A stretch of 64,000 bases of DNA, taken from NCBI RefSeq assembly GCF_001191005.1, contig NZ_CP012201.1, positions 744,001 through 808,000 of the forward strand. Direction: 5' to 3'. This DNA is from Massilia sp. NR 4-1. Lineage in GTDB: Bacteria; Pseudomonadota; Gammaproteobacteria; Burkholderiales; Burkholderiaceae_D. Of the stretch, positions 8,736-16,643 are shown piece by piece. The notes below the pieces were generated by a model. The model was not told the origin of the DNA and ran no database searches. It worked only from the letters and a program-made list of their open reading frames with translations. Position 1 is the stretch's first letter; each line of letters starts with the position of its first letter. Position numbers and translations under genes: made by a program.

Positions 8736-9694
8736 TTTTCCAGCACGGCCAGGCCAAAGCCGTCGCGGCCGAATTGGTTGCCGTTATACAGCAGATAGGT
8801 CTGGCCATCGCACTGGAACACGTGCGGATAGCACTGCATATCGCTGTCCCATTCGCCGGCCGCGCCGGGCGGCAGCGCCGGCCACAGGTCGTCCCGGACC
8901 CAGTGCGACAGGTCGTCCGACCAGGCGTGGCCGATGCGGTAGCCGCGCGCGGCGTTCTGCCGGAAATCCGAGGACTGGCGGTAGCAGAAGAACATATGGT
9001 AGCGGCCGTCGATTTCGGTGACGGTCGGCAGCGCCTGGCTTTCGTCGGGCCCCAGCACGTCGGCGATGATCTGGCGCGCCTCTTCCTTGCGCCAGTCGAT
9101 GCCGTCGGCCGACACGGCGTGGCCGATCTTGTAGGTGCGGTCGGGCGCCGCCGCGGCATCGTAGCGCCGCCAGCCGGTGCCGAAGATGTACCACATATGG
9201 AAGACGCCATCGATCACCTTGACGAAGCCGTCGCCCACCAGGCAGGGTTCGTGCAGCGAGGGGCCGAGCACCGGGCCGCTGCCGTGGCGCGCAAAGGTGC
9301 GCCCGCCGTCATGGCTGATGGCCAGGCCGATGGCGGTATCGACCGACACCGAAACGCGGCGGTTCCAGCCGCAGGTGTAGGCGTAAACCAGGCCATTGTG
9401 CGGCAGCACGTTGATGGGGAAGATGCCGTGCTCGTCGAAGCAGCCCAGTTCGCCCAAAGGCAGCACGGTCTGCTGCGACACGCCGATGATGTCGCGCAGG
9501 TTTTTGCGCATGTCGACGTAAGCGATATGGCTCAGGTACTTGCCGTTGGCGGGATCGACGGCGCGCGTGGAAAAATAGATGCGCACAAAATCGTCGCACA
9601 CCAGGGCCTGGGGCGACTGCGCAAACTGGCTGCAGCCATTGGGCAGCCGATGCTGGCCCGGGTCGAAGATCTTGCCTGATTTGGTCCACTTCAT
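8732..9694 (-). CDS. Five-bladed beta-propeller protein, GH43/GH32/GH130-like (copy B)
   Basis: The product is 320 residues with no signal peptide. It has the repeated strand patterns of the five-bladed propeller glycosidase/phosphorylase superfamily: DDFVRIYFSTRA, GLAISHDGGRTFARHGSGPV, MWYIFGTGW, IGHAVSADGIDWRK, YHMFFCYR, IGHAWSDDLSHW and YLLYNGNQFGRDGFGLAVLE. It is the same length as its upstream neighbour and aligns with it over the whole length, so the two are a tandem duplication. Such proteins recur in surface-polysaccharide clusters; whether they cleave glycans is unproven. A GGAG site lies 7 bases before the ATG. The end overlaps the acetyltransferase start (ATGA). Confidence 0.75.
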   Translation of the reverse strand: MKWTKSGKIFDPGQHRLPNGCSQFAQSPQALVCDDFVRIYFSTRAVDPANGKYLSHIAYVDMRKNLRDIIGVSQQTVLPLGELGCFDEHGIFPINVLPHNGLVYAYTCGWNRRVSVSVDTAIGLAISHDGGRTFARHGSGPVLGPSLHEPCLVGDGFVKVIDGVFHMWYIFGTGWRRYDAAAAPDRTYKIGHAVSADGIDWRKEEARQIIADVLGPDESQALPTVTEIDGRYHMFFCYRQSSDFRQNAARGYRIGHAWSDDLSHWVRDDLWPALPPGAAGEWDSDMQCYPHVFQCDGQTYLLYNGNQFGRDGFGLAVLEK

Positions 9695-9697
9695 CGT

Positions 9698-10660
9698 TTA
9701 CTCCAGGGTTCCGTCCAGCAGCGCCAGGCCGAAGCCTTCGCGTCCCACCTGGTTGCCCAGATACGCCAGATAGGTTTTGCCGTCCAGCTCGAAGACATGG
9801 GGATAGCTGATCATTTCCTCGTCCCAGCCGCTGTCCGACACGTCGATGCCGGCCTTGCTGTCGTCGCGTTCCCAGTGCAGCAGGTCGCTGCTGGAAGCGT
9901 AGCCGATGCGGTAGCCGAACTCCTTGCCGCGATAGTTGCCGCTGTAGCGGTAGCAGAAGAACATATGGTATTTGCCGTTGGCGTAGAACACATCGGGACT
10001 GGCCTGGGCCTCATCCTCTTCCACCCGGCTGGCGATCAGGTCGCGGTTCTGCTTGACCCAGTGGATGCCGTCCTGCGAGATGGCCATGCGGATCTTGTAG
10101 ACCGGTTCCGCGCGCCCCTCGACCAGCTTCCACTTGCGTCCGGCGATATACCAGAGATACCAGGTGCCGTTAAAGCGCCGCACTTTGGGACCGCTTAAGA
10201 CGAAAGGCTCTTCCGGCGAGTAGGGCAGGACCGGCCCCTTGCCGGCCTTGCGGAAGCTGACGCCGCCGTCCTCGCTGACGGCCATGCCGATGCCGACGTT
10301 AAACGGCACCGACTCGCAGCGGGTCCAGCCCGCGTAATAGGCGCGCACCTGGCTGCCGTCGCGGATGACGGACACCGGGTAGGTGCCGAATTCATCGAAC
10401 TCGCCCAGTCCGCCCAGCGGCAGGATGGGCTCGGCGCTGACCGCGCGCACCTGGAACAGATCCTTGCGCTCCAGATCGACAAAGGCGGAGTAGCTGACGT
10501 ACTGGCCCTGGGCGTCCGCCGGCGGGCGGCAGGAAAAATACACGCGGACGAAATCGTCGAAGACCAGCGTTGCCGGCGCCTGGGCAAACTCCTTTAACCA
10601 AGGGCGCCCGCTGACTTCCTGTGGCTTAAAGGCGCGGCCAAGCTTGTTCCATTTGAACAT
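9698..10660 (-). CDS. Five-bladed beta-propeller protein, GH43/GH32/GH130-like (copy A)
   Basis: The product is 320 residues and is sister to the next gene. Matching blocks include the N-terminal KWNKLGRAFKP, DDFVRVYFSCRPPADAQGQY, GMAVSEDGGVSFRKAGKGPV, MAISQDGIHWVKQN, YHMFFCYRYSGNYRG, GYRIGYASSDDLLHWERDD and the end YLGNQVGREGFGLALLDG. The acidic residues in the SxDGxxW turns are preserved, as expected of the fold. It has no signal peptide, so it is probably cytoplasmic. The gap to the WbqC gene is 2 bp and to copy B is 3 bp, which indicates one transcript. Function is unknown; a sugar-nucleotide or glycan-processing role in the cluster is a guess. Confidence 0.75.
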   Translation of the reverse strand: MFKWNKLGRAFKPQEVSGRPWLKEFAQAPATLVFDDFVRVYFSCRPPADAQGQYVSYSAFVDLERKDLFQVRAVSAEPILPLGGLGEFDEFGTYPVSVIRDGSQVRAYYAGWTRCESVPFNVGIGMAVSEDGGVSFRKAGKGPVLPYSPEEPFVLSGPKVRRFNGTWYLWYIAGRKWKLVEGRAEPVYKIRMAISQDGIHWVKQNRDLIASRVEEDEAQASPDVFYANGKYHMFFCYRYSGNYRGKEFGYRIGYASSSDLLHWERDDSKAGIDVSDSGWDEEMISYPHVFELDGKTYLAYLGNQVGREGFGLALLDGTLE

Positions 10661-10662
10661 AT

Positions 10663-11361
10663 TCAGATCAATTCATAGTGGGTCATAACACGTTCGCGCA
10701 CCGCACCGACCGGATTGAACATCATGACGTCGGCAATCGACAGCCATGGCACGAAGGGCGCGCCGAACTGCGGGTATTCGAAGGGGCGGGCGCGGAGAAA
10801 CTGCAGCTGCAGGCCGCGCGCCGCAAACTGATCGCGCGAATACAGCTCGGTACCGCCGATGGCGTTGATATAGCTGGTGGCGCCGACGGCCTGGCAGATG
10901 GCCAGCACCTTGTCCTGCCCTTTCAGCGCGTGGTCGATCGGCACCGAGGAAGAAACCCGGAGCGGCGTATGGATGTCCAGATGGGCGCAGGTTTTCAGCA
11001 AGGCCTGGTGCAGGAAGCCGAACAGATTCTCCTGCGGGTCGCCGGCGATGCTGTCCAGCAGGCCGGCGGTGGACGCGAAATACGGGGCATGGCGGTAAGC
11101 CCCCTTCATCTGCGCCAGCCATTTATGCCGGGCCGGCGGCGCGACCAGGCTGCGCTCGCACACATCGAGGCTGTCGGAGGCCGCCGTCAGCGGCAGGGAA
11201 AACATGGTGTCCGAACCGTTCAGCAGCATGCGGTTACGGTTGATCCAGCCTTTTTTGGTGTATTTGATGTTGTCGTAGATAACAAACAGATCCACCGCCC
11301 CGATCAGCTGGAAATAACCGATATAGGGCAGAAAATAGGGCTGCATCAGGGCTACCCTCAT
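10663..11361 (-). CDS. WbqC-family protein
   Basis: The product is 232 residues. It matches the WbqC family, found in O-antigen, capsule and flagellin-glycan clusters: MRVALMQPYFLPYIGYFQLI at the start, then VIYDNIKYTKKGWINRNR, LLKTCAHLDIHTPLRVSS, and ATSYINAIGGTELY. The biochemical role of the family is not settled; some members act with aminotransferases in amino-sugar amidation or acylation. It is the first gene of the cluster, with an AGGAG site 8 bases before the ATG, so the cluster promoter should lie in 11362-11510. That stretch is AT-rich and carries the right copy of the flanking inverted repeat. Confidence 0.88.
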   Translation of the reverse strand: MRVALMQPYFLPYIGYFQLIGAVDLFVIYDNIKYTKKGWINRNRMLLNGSDTMFSLPLTAASDSLDVCERSLVAPPARHKWLAQMKGAYRHAPYFASTAGLLDSIAGDPQENLFGFLHQALLKTCAHLDIHTPLRVSSSVPIDHALKGQDKVLAICQAVGATSYINAIGGTELYSRDQFAARGLQLQFLRARPFEYPQFGAPFVPWLSIADVMMFNPVGAVRERVMTHYELI

Positions 11362-11463
11362 GGCTGCGCTCCTGCGCGCGGCAACGGACAGACGGCGGGC
11401 GCCAAGGGCCTGAAAATAGGGGTCATTTACCCATTGTAACTGCTACCTAGCCCTCGGAGAAAC

Positions 11464-11479
11464 TTTCCACAAAGAATTT
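11464..11479. repeat. Right copy of a 16-bp inverted repeat flanking the glycan cluster
   Basis: TTTCCACAAAGAATTT is the exact reverse complement of 2129-2144. It lies about 103 bp upstream of the first gene of the cluster, between that gene and the terminator of the next transcription unit. Confidence 0.6.
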
Positions 11480-11515
11480 TTTCACATTTTTCCGGCGGGC
11501 TTGCCCGCATAAACA

Positions 11516-11540
11516 AAAAGCGCAGAATTTCTGCGCTTTT
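11516..11540. terminator. Intrinsic terminator after the ETF-QO gene
   Basis: An 11-bp perfect stem (11516-11526 with 11530-11540) has a 3-nt loop and is flanked by A and T runs. It starts 10 bp after the ETF-QO stop on the minus strand, ending that gene and insulating the glycan cluster. Confidence 0.85.
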
Positions 11541-11549
11541 CGGTCTGGC

Positions 11550-13217
11550 TTACATATTCGGATAATTCGGTCCGCCGCCGCCTTCCGGCGTGATCCAGAC
11601 GATGTTCTGGGTCGGGTCCTTGATATCGCAGGTCTTGCAGTGCACGCAGTTTTGCGCGTTGATCTGCAGGCGGTCCTGGCCCTCGTCCGTTTTCATGAAC
11701 TCATACACGCCGGCCGGGCAGTAGCGCTGCTCGGGACCGGCATACTTGGCCAGGTTGACGTCGACCGGCACGCTGGCGTTCTTCAGCGTCAGGTGGATCG
11801 GCTGGTCTTCCGCATGGTTGGTGTTCGAGATGAACACCGAGGACAGGCGGTCGAAGGTCAGCTTGCCGTCCGGTTTCGGATAGACGATGGGCTGGTAATT
11901 GGCCGCCGGCTTCAGGCATTCATGGTCGGCATGCGAATGGTGCAAGGTCCACGGCGCCTTGCCGCGGAAGATCAACTGGTCGACGGCGGTCATGACGGAG
12001 CCGAAATACAGCCCCTTGTTCAGGTACTGCTTGACGTTGCGCGCCACGTGCAGCTCTTCGTGCAGCCAGGATTTCTCGAACGCTGCCGGATACGCGGCCA
12101 GCTCGTCGTGCTGGCGGCTTTCGCCCAGCGCGGCGGCCACGGCTTCGGCGGCCAGCATGCCGGACTTGATCGCGGCATGGCTGCCCTTGATGCGGCTCAT
12201 GTTCAGGAAGCCGGCATCGCAGCCGAGCAGGGCGCCGCCCGGGAAGACCAGCTTCGGCAGCGATTGCAGGCCGCCGGCCGTGATCGCGCGCGCGCCGTAG
12301 GAAATGCGCTTGCCGCCCTCGAAGAAGCCGCGGATGGCCGGGTGCGTCTTATAGCGCTGGAATTCCTCGTAAGGCGAGAGGTAGGGGTTTTCGTAATTCA
12401 GGCCGACCACATAGCCCACCATCACCTGGTTGTTTTCCAGGTGGTAGAGGAAGGAGCCGCCATAGGTCTTGGTGTCGAGCGGCCAGCCGGTGGTGTGGAT
12501 CACCAGGCCGGGCTGGTGCTTGGCCGGATCGATTTCCCACAGTTCCTTGATGCCGATGCCGTAAGCCTGCGGGTCTTTGCCTTTGTTCAAGTCATACTTG
12601 GCCATCAGCTGCTTGCCCAGGTGGCCGCGCGCGCCTTCGGCGAACAGGGTGTATTTGCCGTGCAGCTCCATGCCGAGCTGGAATTCGGGACCGGCTTCGC
12701 CGTCGCGCTTGACGCCCATATTGCCGGTGGCGATGCCCTTGACCGAGCCATCCTCGTTGTACAGCACTTCGGCCGCGGCGAAGCCGGGGAAGATTTCCAC
12801 GCCCAGCGCCTCGGCTTGCTGGCCCAGCCAGCGCACCACATTGCCCAGCGAAATCACATAATTGCCATGGTTCTCGAAGCAGGCCGGCAGCAGGAAGTTG
12901 GGCGTTTTGTAGGCCTTGTTTTCGGTCAGGAAGAGCACGCGGTCTTCCGTCACTTCCGTGTGCAGCGGGGCGCCGAGTTCCTTCCAGTTGGGAATCAGTT
13001 CGGTCAGCGCTTTCGGGTCCATCACCGCGCCGGACAGGATGTGGGCGCCAAGCTCACCGCCTTTTTCCAGCACCACGACCGAGATCTCCTGACCCTTCTC
13101 CTGTGCCAGTTGCTTGATGCGGATGGCTGCCGACAGGCCAGCAGGGCCGCCACCAACGATAACGACGTCATACTCCATCGCATCGCGCGGGCCATACTGT
13201 TCAACGAGGTTTGTCAT
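11550..13217 (-). CDS. Electron transfer flavoprotein-ubiquinone oxidoreductase
   Basis: The product is 555 residues. It passes electrons from reduced ETF (from acyl-CoA and other dehydrogenases) to ubiquinone at the inner membrane. The N-terminal FAD fold is clear: YDVVIVGGGPAGLSAAIRIK. Central family motifs include HILSGAVMDPKAL, GAALLGCDAGFLNMSRIKGS and HEELHVARNVKQYL. Near the C-terminus, CPAGVYEF, then NCVHCKTCDIKDPTQNIVW, supply the four cysteines of the 4Fe-4S cluster, ending in PEGGGGPNYPNM. The start at 13217 gives the usual length; a more upstream in-frame ATG at 13289 would add a non-homologous hydrophobic stretch. No strong ribosome site is seen. Confidence 0.95.
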   Translation of the reverse strand: MTNLVEQYGPRDAMEYDVVIVGGGPAGLSAAIRIKQLAQEKGQEISVVVLEKGGELGAHILSGAVMDPKALTELIPNWKELGAPLHTEVTEDRVLFLTENKAYKTPNFLLPACFENHGNYVISLGNVVRWLGQQAEALGVEIFPGFAAAEVLYNEDGSVKGIATGNMGVKRDGEAGPEFQLGMELHGKYTLFAEGARGHLGKQLMAKYDLNKGKDPQAYGIGIKELWEIDPAKHQPGLVIHTTGWPLDTKTYGGSFLYHLENNQVMVGYVVGLNYENPYLSPYEEFQRYKTHPAIRGFFEGGKRISYGARAITAGGLQSLPKLVFPGGALLGCDAGFLNMSRIKGSHAAIKSGMLAAEAVAAALGESRQHDELAAYPAAFEKSWLHEELHVARNVKQYLNKGLYFGSVMTAVDQLIFRGKAPWTLHHSHADHECLKPAANYQPIVYPKPDGKLTFDRLSSVFISNTNHAEDQPIHLTLKNASVPVDVNLAKYAGPEQRYCPAGVYEFMKTDEGQDRLQINAQNCVHCKTCDIKDPTQNIVWITPEGGGGPNYPNM

Positions 13218-13408
13218 GATAATTTTTATAAGAAACTGAATGTTGAAGGAAATTAGCACGAGTGTGCTTCTTTTTCCCCCGGATTGCAAGGTGGCGCCAT
13301 TGTGAGGGACATTATTAGATGTCGCAATCTAATACTGGCGTTTTGTGTAATCATTACGTTCAGACAGCGAGGACGCTGTCGGAATTTGAACACTGACAGG
13401 AGCGGCAC

Positions 13409-14185
13409 GTGGGTATAGAAGTCAATTTTGAGGGCAAGATCGCCTTGATCACCGGCGCATCGAGCGGGCTTGGCGCGCGTTTTGCCAAGGTGCTGGCGAG
13501 GGCGGGAGCCCAGGTGGTGCTGGCCTCGCGCCGCACTGAACGGCTGAAAGAGCTGCGCGCCGAAATCGAGGCCGACGGCGGCGCCGCCCATGTGGTCACG
13601 CTCGATGTGACCGATTATGCGAGCATCAAATCGGCCATCGCCCATGCCGAAACGGAAGCCGGTCCGATCGATATCCTGGTGAATAACTCCGGCGTGTCGA
13701 CCACGCAACGCCTGGTCGACGTGACGCCGGAAGACTACAACTTCGTGATGGACACCAATCTGCGCGGCGCCTTCTTCGTAGCCCAGGAATCGGCCAAGCG
13801 CATGATCGCGCGCGCCAAGGGCGACCCGAAGAAGCAGCACCGCATCATCAATATCGCCTCGGTGGCCGGCCTGCGCGTGCTGCCGCAGATCGGCGTCTAC
13901 TGCATGAGCAAGGCCGGCGTGGTGCAGATGACCAAGGCCATGGCGGTGGAGTGGGGCAAGTACGGCATCAATACCAATGCCATCTGTCCCGGCTATATCT
14001 CGACCGAGATCAACGAGGATTATTTCGCCAGCGAGCAGGGCAAGAAACTGATCGAACTGCTGCCGCGCAAACGCGCCGGCAAGCCGGAAGACCTGGACGG
14101 CCTGCTCTTGCTGCTGGCCGGCGAGGAAGCCCACTTCATCAACGGCGCCATCATCTCGGCCGACGATGGCATGACCGCGACCTGA
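13409..14185 (+). CDS. SDR-family NAD(P)-dependent oxidoreductase
   Basis: The product is 258 residues, starting with GTG after an AGGAG site 6 bases upstream. It is a classical short-chain dehydrogenase: cofactor motif TGASSGLG (residues 15-22), NNSG in place of NNAG near 91, the catalytic Ser in NIASVAGL, and the YxxxK pair in YCMSKAG, followed by NAICPGYISTEI. The basic pair after the second strand (ASRRTERL) suggests NADP(H) preference. It resembles FabG-like enzymes used on acyl or 3-hydroxy substrates. The neighbouring ETF-QO and CoA-transferase genes suggest fatty-acid or ketone-body metabolism. The true substrate is unknown. Confidence 0.93.
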   Translation: MGIEVNFEGKIALITGASSGLGARFAKVLARAGAQVVLASRRTERLKELRAEIEADGGAAHVVTLDVTDYASIKSAIAHAETEAGPIDILVNNSGVSTTQRLVDVTPEDYNFVMDTNLRGAFFVAQESAKRMIARAKGDPKKQHRIINIASVAGLRVLPQIGVYCMSKAGVVQMTKAMAVEWGKYGINTNAICPGYISTEINEDYFASEQGKKLIELLPRKRAGKPEDLDGLLLLLAGEEAHFINGAIISADDGMTAT

Positions 14186-14199
14186 GGGGCGGGACGGCG

Positions 14200-14751
14200 C
14201 TAGAGTTGCACCCCGACCAGCTTATGCACCAGTTCCGACGAGGTGGCGGCGTCGAACTTGCGCATCAGCTTGGCGCGGTGCATCTCCACCGTGCGCGGAC
14301 TGAGGTCGACCTGGCGCGCAATGACCTTGCTGGTCTTGCCTTCCACCAGCAAGGCCGCGATTTCGCGCTCGCGCGGGGTCAGCTCGGCCGTCACCGGCCG
14401 CTTCTCGCTCACATCCTCGAAGGTCCAGATGCCCGGCCCCAGCGGTTCGTTGGGCTGCAGCGCATGGCCCGTCACATGGCACCAGAACAGTTCCTGGTTG
14501 GCGCGGCGCATGATGCGCTCGTCCGAATAGCGGCCCTTGGCGTTCATGATGGGGATGATGCGGTCGCCCGTGCGCAGGAATTCGTCGAGGGTGGGGTAGA
14601 GGATTTGAAACGACGTGCCGGTCAGTTGTGCCCGCGTATAGCCGAACATGCGCGCCAGCGCCTCGTTACAGGACTGAATCACGCGGTTCTCGGAGATGCA
14701 CATGCCGACGGGTGCGTGCAAAAAAATATGTTCGTAGTCGATCGCGTTCAT
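14200..14751 (-). CDS. PAS domain LuxR-type transcriptional regulator
   Basis: The product is 183 residues from the ATG at 14751. Residues about 1-110 form a PAS domain (HAPVGMCISENRVIQSCNEA, then FGYTRAQLTGTSF). The C-terminal LuxR helix-turn-helix is complete: ELTPREREIAALLVEGKTSK, then VDLSPRTVEMHRAKLMRKFD. There is no receiver domain, so it senses a ligand or redox signal directly. It is transcribed away from scoA across a 110-bp divergent region and most likely controls that operon. An upstream ATG at 14829 would push into the scoA promoter and is not preferred. Confidence 0.88.
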   Translation of the reverse strand: MNAIDYEHIFLHAPVGMCISENRVIQSCNEALARMFGYTRAQLTGTSFQILYPTLDEFLRTGDRIIPIMNAKGRYSDERIMRRANQELFWCHVTGHALQPNEPLGPGIWTFEDVSEKRPVTAELTPREREIAALLVEGKTSKVIARQVDLSPRTVEMHRAKLMRKFDAATSSELVHKLVGVQL

Positions 14752-14861
14752 CTTGGGACGGGCACAGGTAGTTCTACGGTATTGTACTTTTGATTCGCGT
14801 ATTCTATTCTGATACGCCATCTTGACCACACAGCAAGCTTATCAAAAATAGAGGGGAAGCT

Positions 14862-15560
14862 ATGAACAAAGTTTATCCCGATGCAGCGGCCGCCCTGGCC
14901 GGCATCGTAGAAGATGGACAAACCATCGCCGTCGGCGGCTTCGGCCTGTGCGGCATTCCGGAAGCGCTGATCGCGGCTTTGCGCGATACCGGCGCCAAGC
15001 AGTTGACCGCCATTTCCAACAACGCCGGCGTCGATGGCTTCGGCCTGGGCCAGCTGCTGGAAACGCGCCAGATCAAAAAAATGATCTCATCCTATGTGGG
15101 CGAGAACAAGGAGTTCGCGCGCCAATACCTGGCCGGCGAACTGGAGCTGGAATTCACGCCGCAAGGCACGCTGGCCGAGAAGCTGCGCGCCGGCGGCGCC
15201 GGCATTCCGGCCTTCTTCACCAAGACCGGCGTCGGTACCATCGTGGCCGATGGCAAGGAAGTGCGCGAATTCGATGGCGAACAGTATGTGATGGAACGCG
15301 CCCTGGTGGCCGACGTGGCCCTGGTCAAGGCCTGGAAGGCCGACAAGGCCGGCAACCTGATCTACCGCAAGACCGCGCGCAACTTCAACCCGAACGTGGC
15401 CGCCGCCGGCAAGATCACTGTGGTGGAAGTGGAACAACTGGTCGAGATCGGCGAGATCGACCCGGACGAAGTCCACACCCCCGGCATCTTCGTGCACCGC
15501 ATCGTGCTGAACGCCACCCCGGAAAAACGCATCGAACAGCGCACCGTGCGTTCGAACTGA
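14862..15560 (+). CDS. scoA: 3-oxoacid CoA-transferase subunit A
   Basis: The product is 232 residues. With subunit B it moves CoA from succinyl-CoA to acetoacetate or a related 3-oxoacid, feeding ketone bodies or PHB breakdown products into acetyl-CoA. Family motifs: VGGFGLCGIPEALI (residues about 24-37), NNAGVDGFGLGQLL, SSYVGENKEFARQYL, LAEKLRAGGAGIPAFFTKTG, and the C-terminal EVEQLVEIGEIDPDEVHTPG. The ribosome site AGGGGAAG precedes the ATG. Subunit B follows after 10 bp. The BdhA gene at 18746-19540 supplies acetoacetate from 3-hydroxybutyrate, consistent with one physiological theme. Confidence 0.95.
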   Translation: MNKVYPDAAAALAGIVEDGQTIAVGGFGLCGIPEALIAALRDTGAKQLTAISNNAGVDGFGLGQLLETRQIKKMISSYVGENKEFARQYLAGELELEFTPQGTLAEKLRAGGAGIPAFFTKTGVGTIVADGKEVREFDGEQYVMERALVADVALVKAWKADKAGNLIYRKTARNFNPNVAAAGKITVVEVEQLVEIGEIDPDEVHTPGIFVHRIVLNATPEKRIEQRTVRSN

Positions 15561-15570
15561 GGAGACAGAC

Positions 15571-16221
15571 ATGGCTTGGACTCGTGATGAAATGGCCGCG
15601 CGCGCGGCAAAAGAGCTGCAGGACGGCTTTTATGTGAACCTGGGCATCGGCCTGCCGACCCTGGTGGCCAACTATGTGCCATCGGATATCGAAGTATTCC
15701 TGCAATCGGAAAACGGCTTGCTCGGCATCGGCCCCTTCCCGACCGACGCGGAAGTCGATGCCGATCTGATCAACGCCGGCAAGCAGACCGTGACGGCGCT
15801 GCCCGGCGCGGCTTACTTCAGCTCGGCCGATTCCTTCGGCATGATCCGCGGCGGCAAGATCAACCTGGCCATCCTGGGTGCCATGCAGGTGTCGGAGCAG
15901 GGCGACCTGGCCAACTGGATGATCCCGGGCAAAATGGTCAAGGGCATGGGCGGCGCGATGGACCTGGTGGCCGGCGTCAAGCGCGTGGTGGTGCTGATGG
16001 AGCACGTCGCCACCGCCAAGGATGGCTCGACCTCCCACAAGCTGCTGAAGAAATGCGACCTGCCGCTGACCGGCGTCGGCGTGGTGGACCTGATCATCAC
16101 CGACCTCGGCGTGATGGAGGTCAGCGAGCGCGGCCTGAAAGTGACCGAGCTGGCCCCTGGCGTGAGCCAGGACCAGATCGCCGCCGCCACCGGCGTGGAG
16201 CTGGATTTCTCGGCCCTGTAA
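15571..16221 (+). CDS. scoB: 3-oxoacid CoA-transferase subunit B
   Basis: The product is 216 residues and is the catalytic subunit. The motif LQSENGLLGIGPFP (about 48-61) contains the active-site glutamate that carries CoA as a thioester. GIGLPTLVANYVPSDIEV at the N-terminus, GGKINLAILGAMQVSEQGDL in the middle, and LIITDLGVMEVSERGLKVTE near the end are all standard. A GGAGA site precedes the ATG. A terminator follows at 16243-16269, so scoAB is a two-gene operon. Confidence 0.95.
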   Translation: MAWTRDEMAARAAKELQDGFYVNLGIGLPTLVANYVPSDIEVFLQSENGLLGIGPFPTDAEVDADLINAGKQTVTALPGAAYFSSADSFGMIRGGKINLAILGAMQVSEQGDLANWMIPGKMVKGMGGAMDLVAGVKRVVVLMEHVATAKDGSTSHKLLKKCDLPLTGVGVVDLIITDLGVMEVSERGLKVTELAPGVSQDQIAAATGVELDFSAL

Positions 16222-16242
16222 GCGTAGGCGCTCCCGCCCCCG

Positions 16243-16269
16243 AAGGCATGCTGCGGCATGCCTTTTTTG
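16243..16269 (+). terminator. scoAB terminator
   Basis: A 9-bp perfect stem (16243-16251 with 16256-16264) has a TGCG loop and runs into six T residues. It lies 21 bp after the scoB stop. Confidence 0.88.
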
Positions 16270-16353
16270 TTACAAAGTGTGTATATTTGATAACTACTTA
16301 TCTGTATAGTAAGTGGTGGTACTACCCCCACAACAATACTTAAGGAGGTTTGC

Positions 16354-16542
16354 ATGCGTGCTTTGAAATACGGCGCGGCAGCGCTGGCTTGTGTGGTATC
16401 CCTTTCGGCGCTGGCTTTGCCCGCGCCGTTCTATTTGTGGCAAAGCAAGTTGAACGGTAGCCTGGTCTGTGCCCAGAATTCACCGGGCTGGAACTGGACC
16501 CGTTTCAGTGGTCCCTATCCGAACGCCCGCTGCGGCCGCTAA
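16354..16542 (+). CDS. Small secreted or periplasmic protein, 62 residues
   Basis: The product starts MRALKYGAAALACVVSLSAL and has a clear signal peptide: a basic start, a hydrophobic core at about 7-21, and an ALA-LP end near residue 22. The mature part is only about 40 residues, with YLWQSKLNG, VCAQNSPGWNW and a C-terminal NARCGR. Its two cysteines could form one disulphide. The ribosome site AAGGAGG, 6 bases before the ATG, is the strongest in the window, which argues that the gene is real. It stands alone between two terminators. I recognise no named family. It could be a small wall, pilus or stress protein. Confidence 0.75.
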   Translation: MRALKYGAAALACVVSLSALALPAPFYLWQSKLNGSLVCAQNSPGWNWTRFSGPYPNARCGR

Positions 16543-16591
16543 GCAAGGTATAGGCTGTAACACCGTCTGCATCATTGGCTAGCGGCGATAA

Positions 16592-16625
16592 AAACAGCCC
16601 CGGACATCGCTGTGCGGGGCTGTTT
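16592..16625. terminator. Shared terminator of dctA and the small secreted protein gene
   Basis: An 11-bp perfect stem (16592-16602 with 16615-16625) has a 12-nt loop, an A run on its left side and T residues on its right. It lies between the convergent ends at 16542 and 16644. Confidence 0.85.
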
Positions 16626-16643
16626 GCTTAAGGCGAGAGGACT

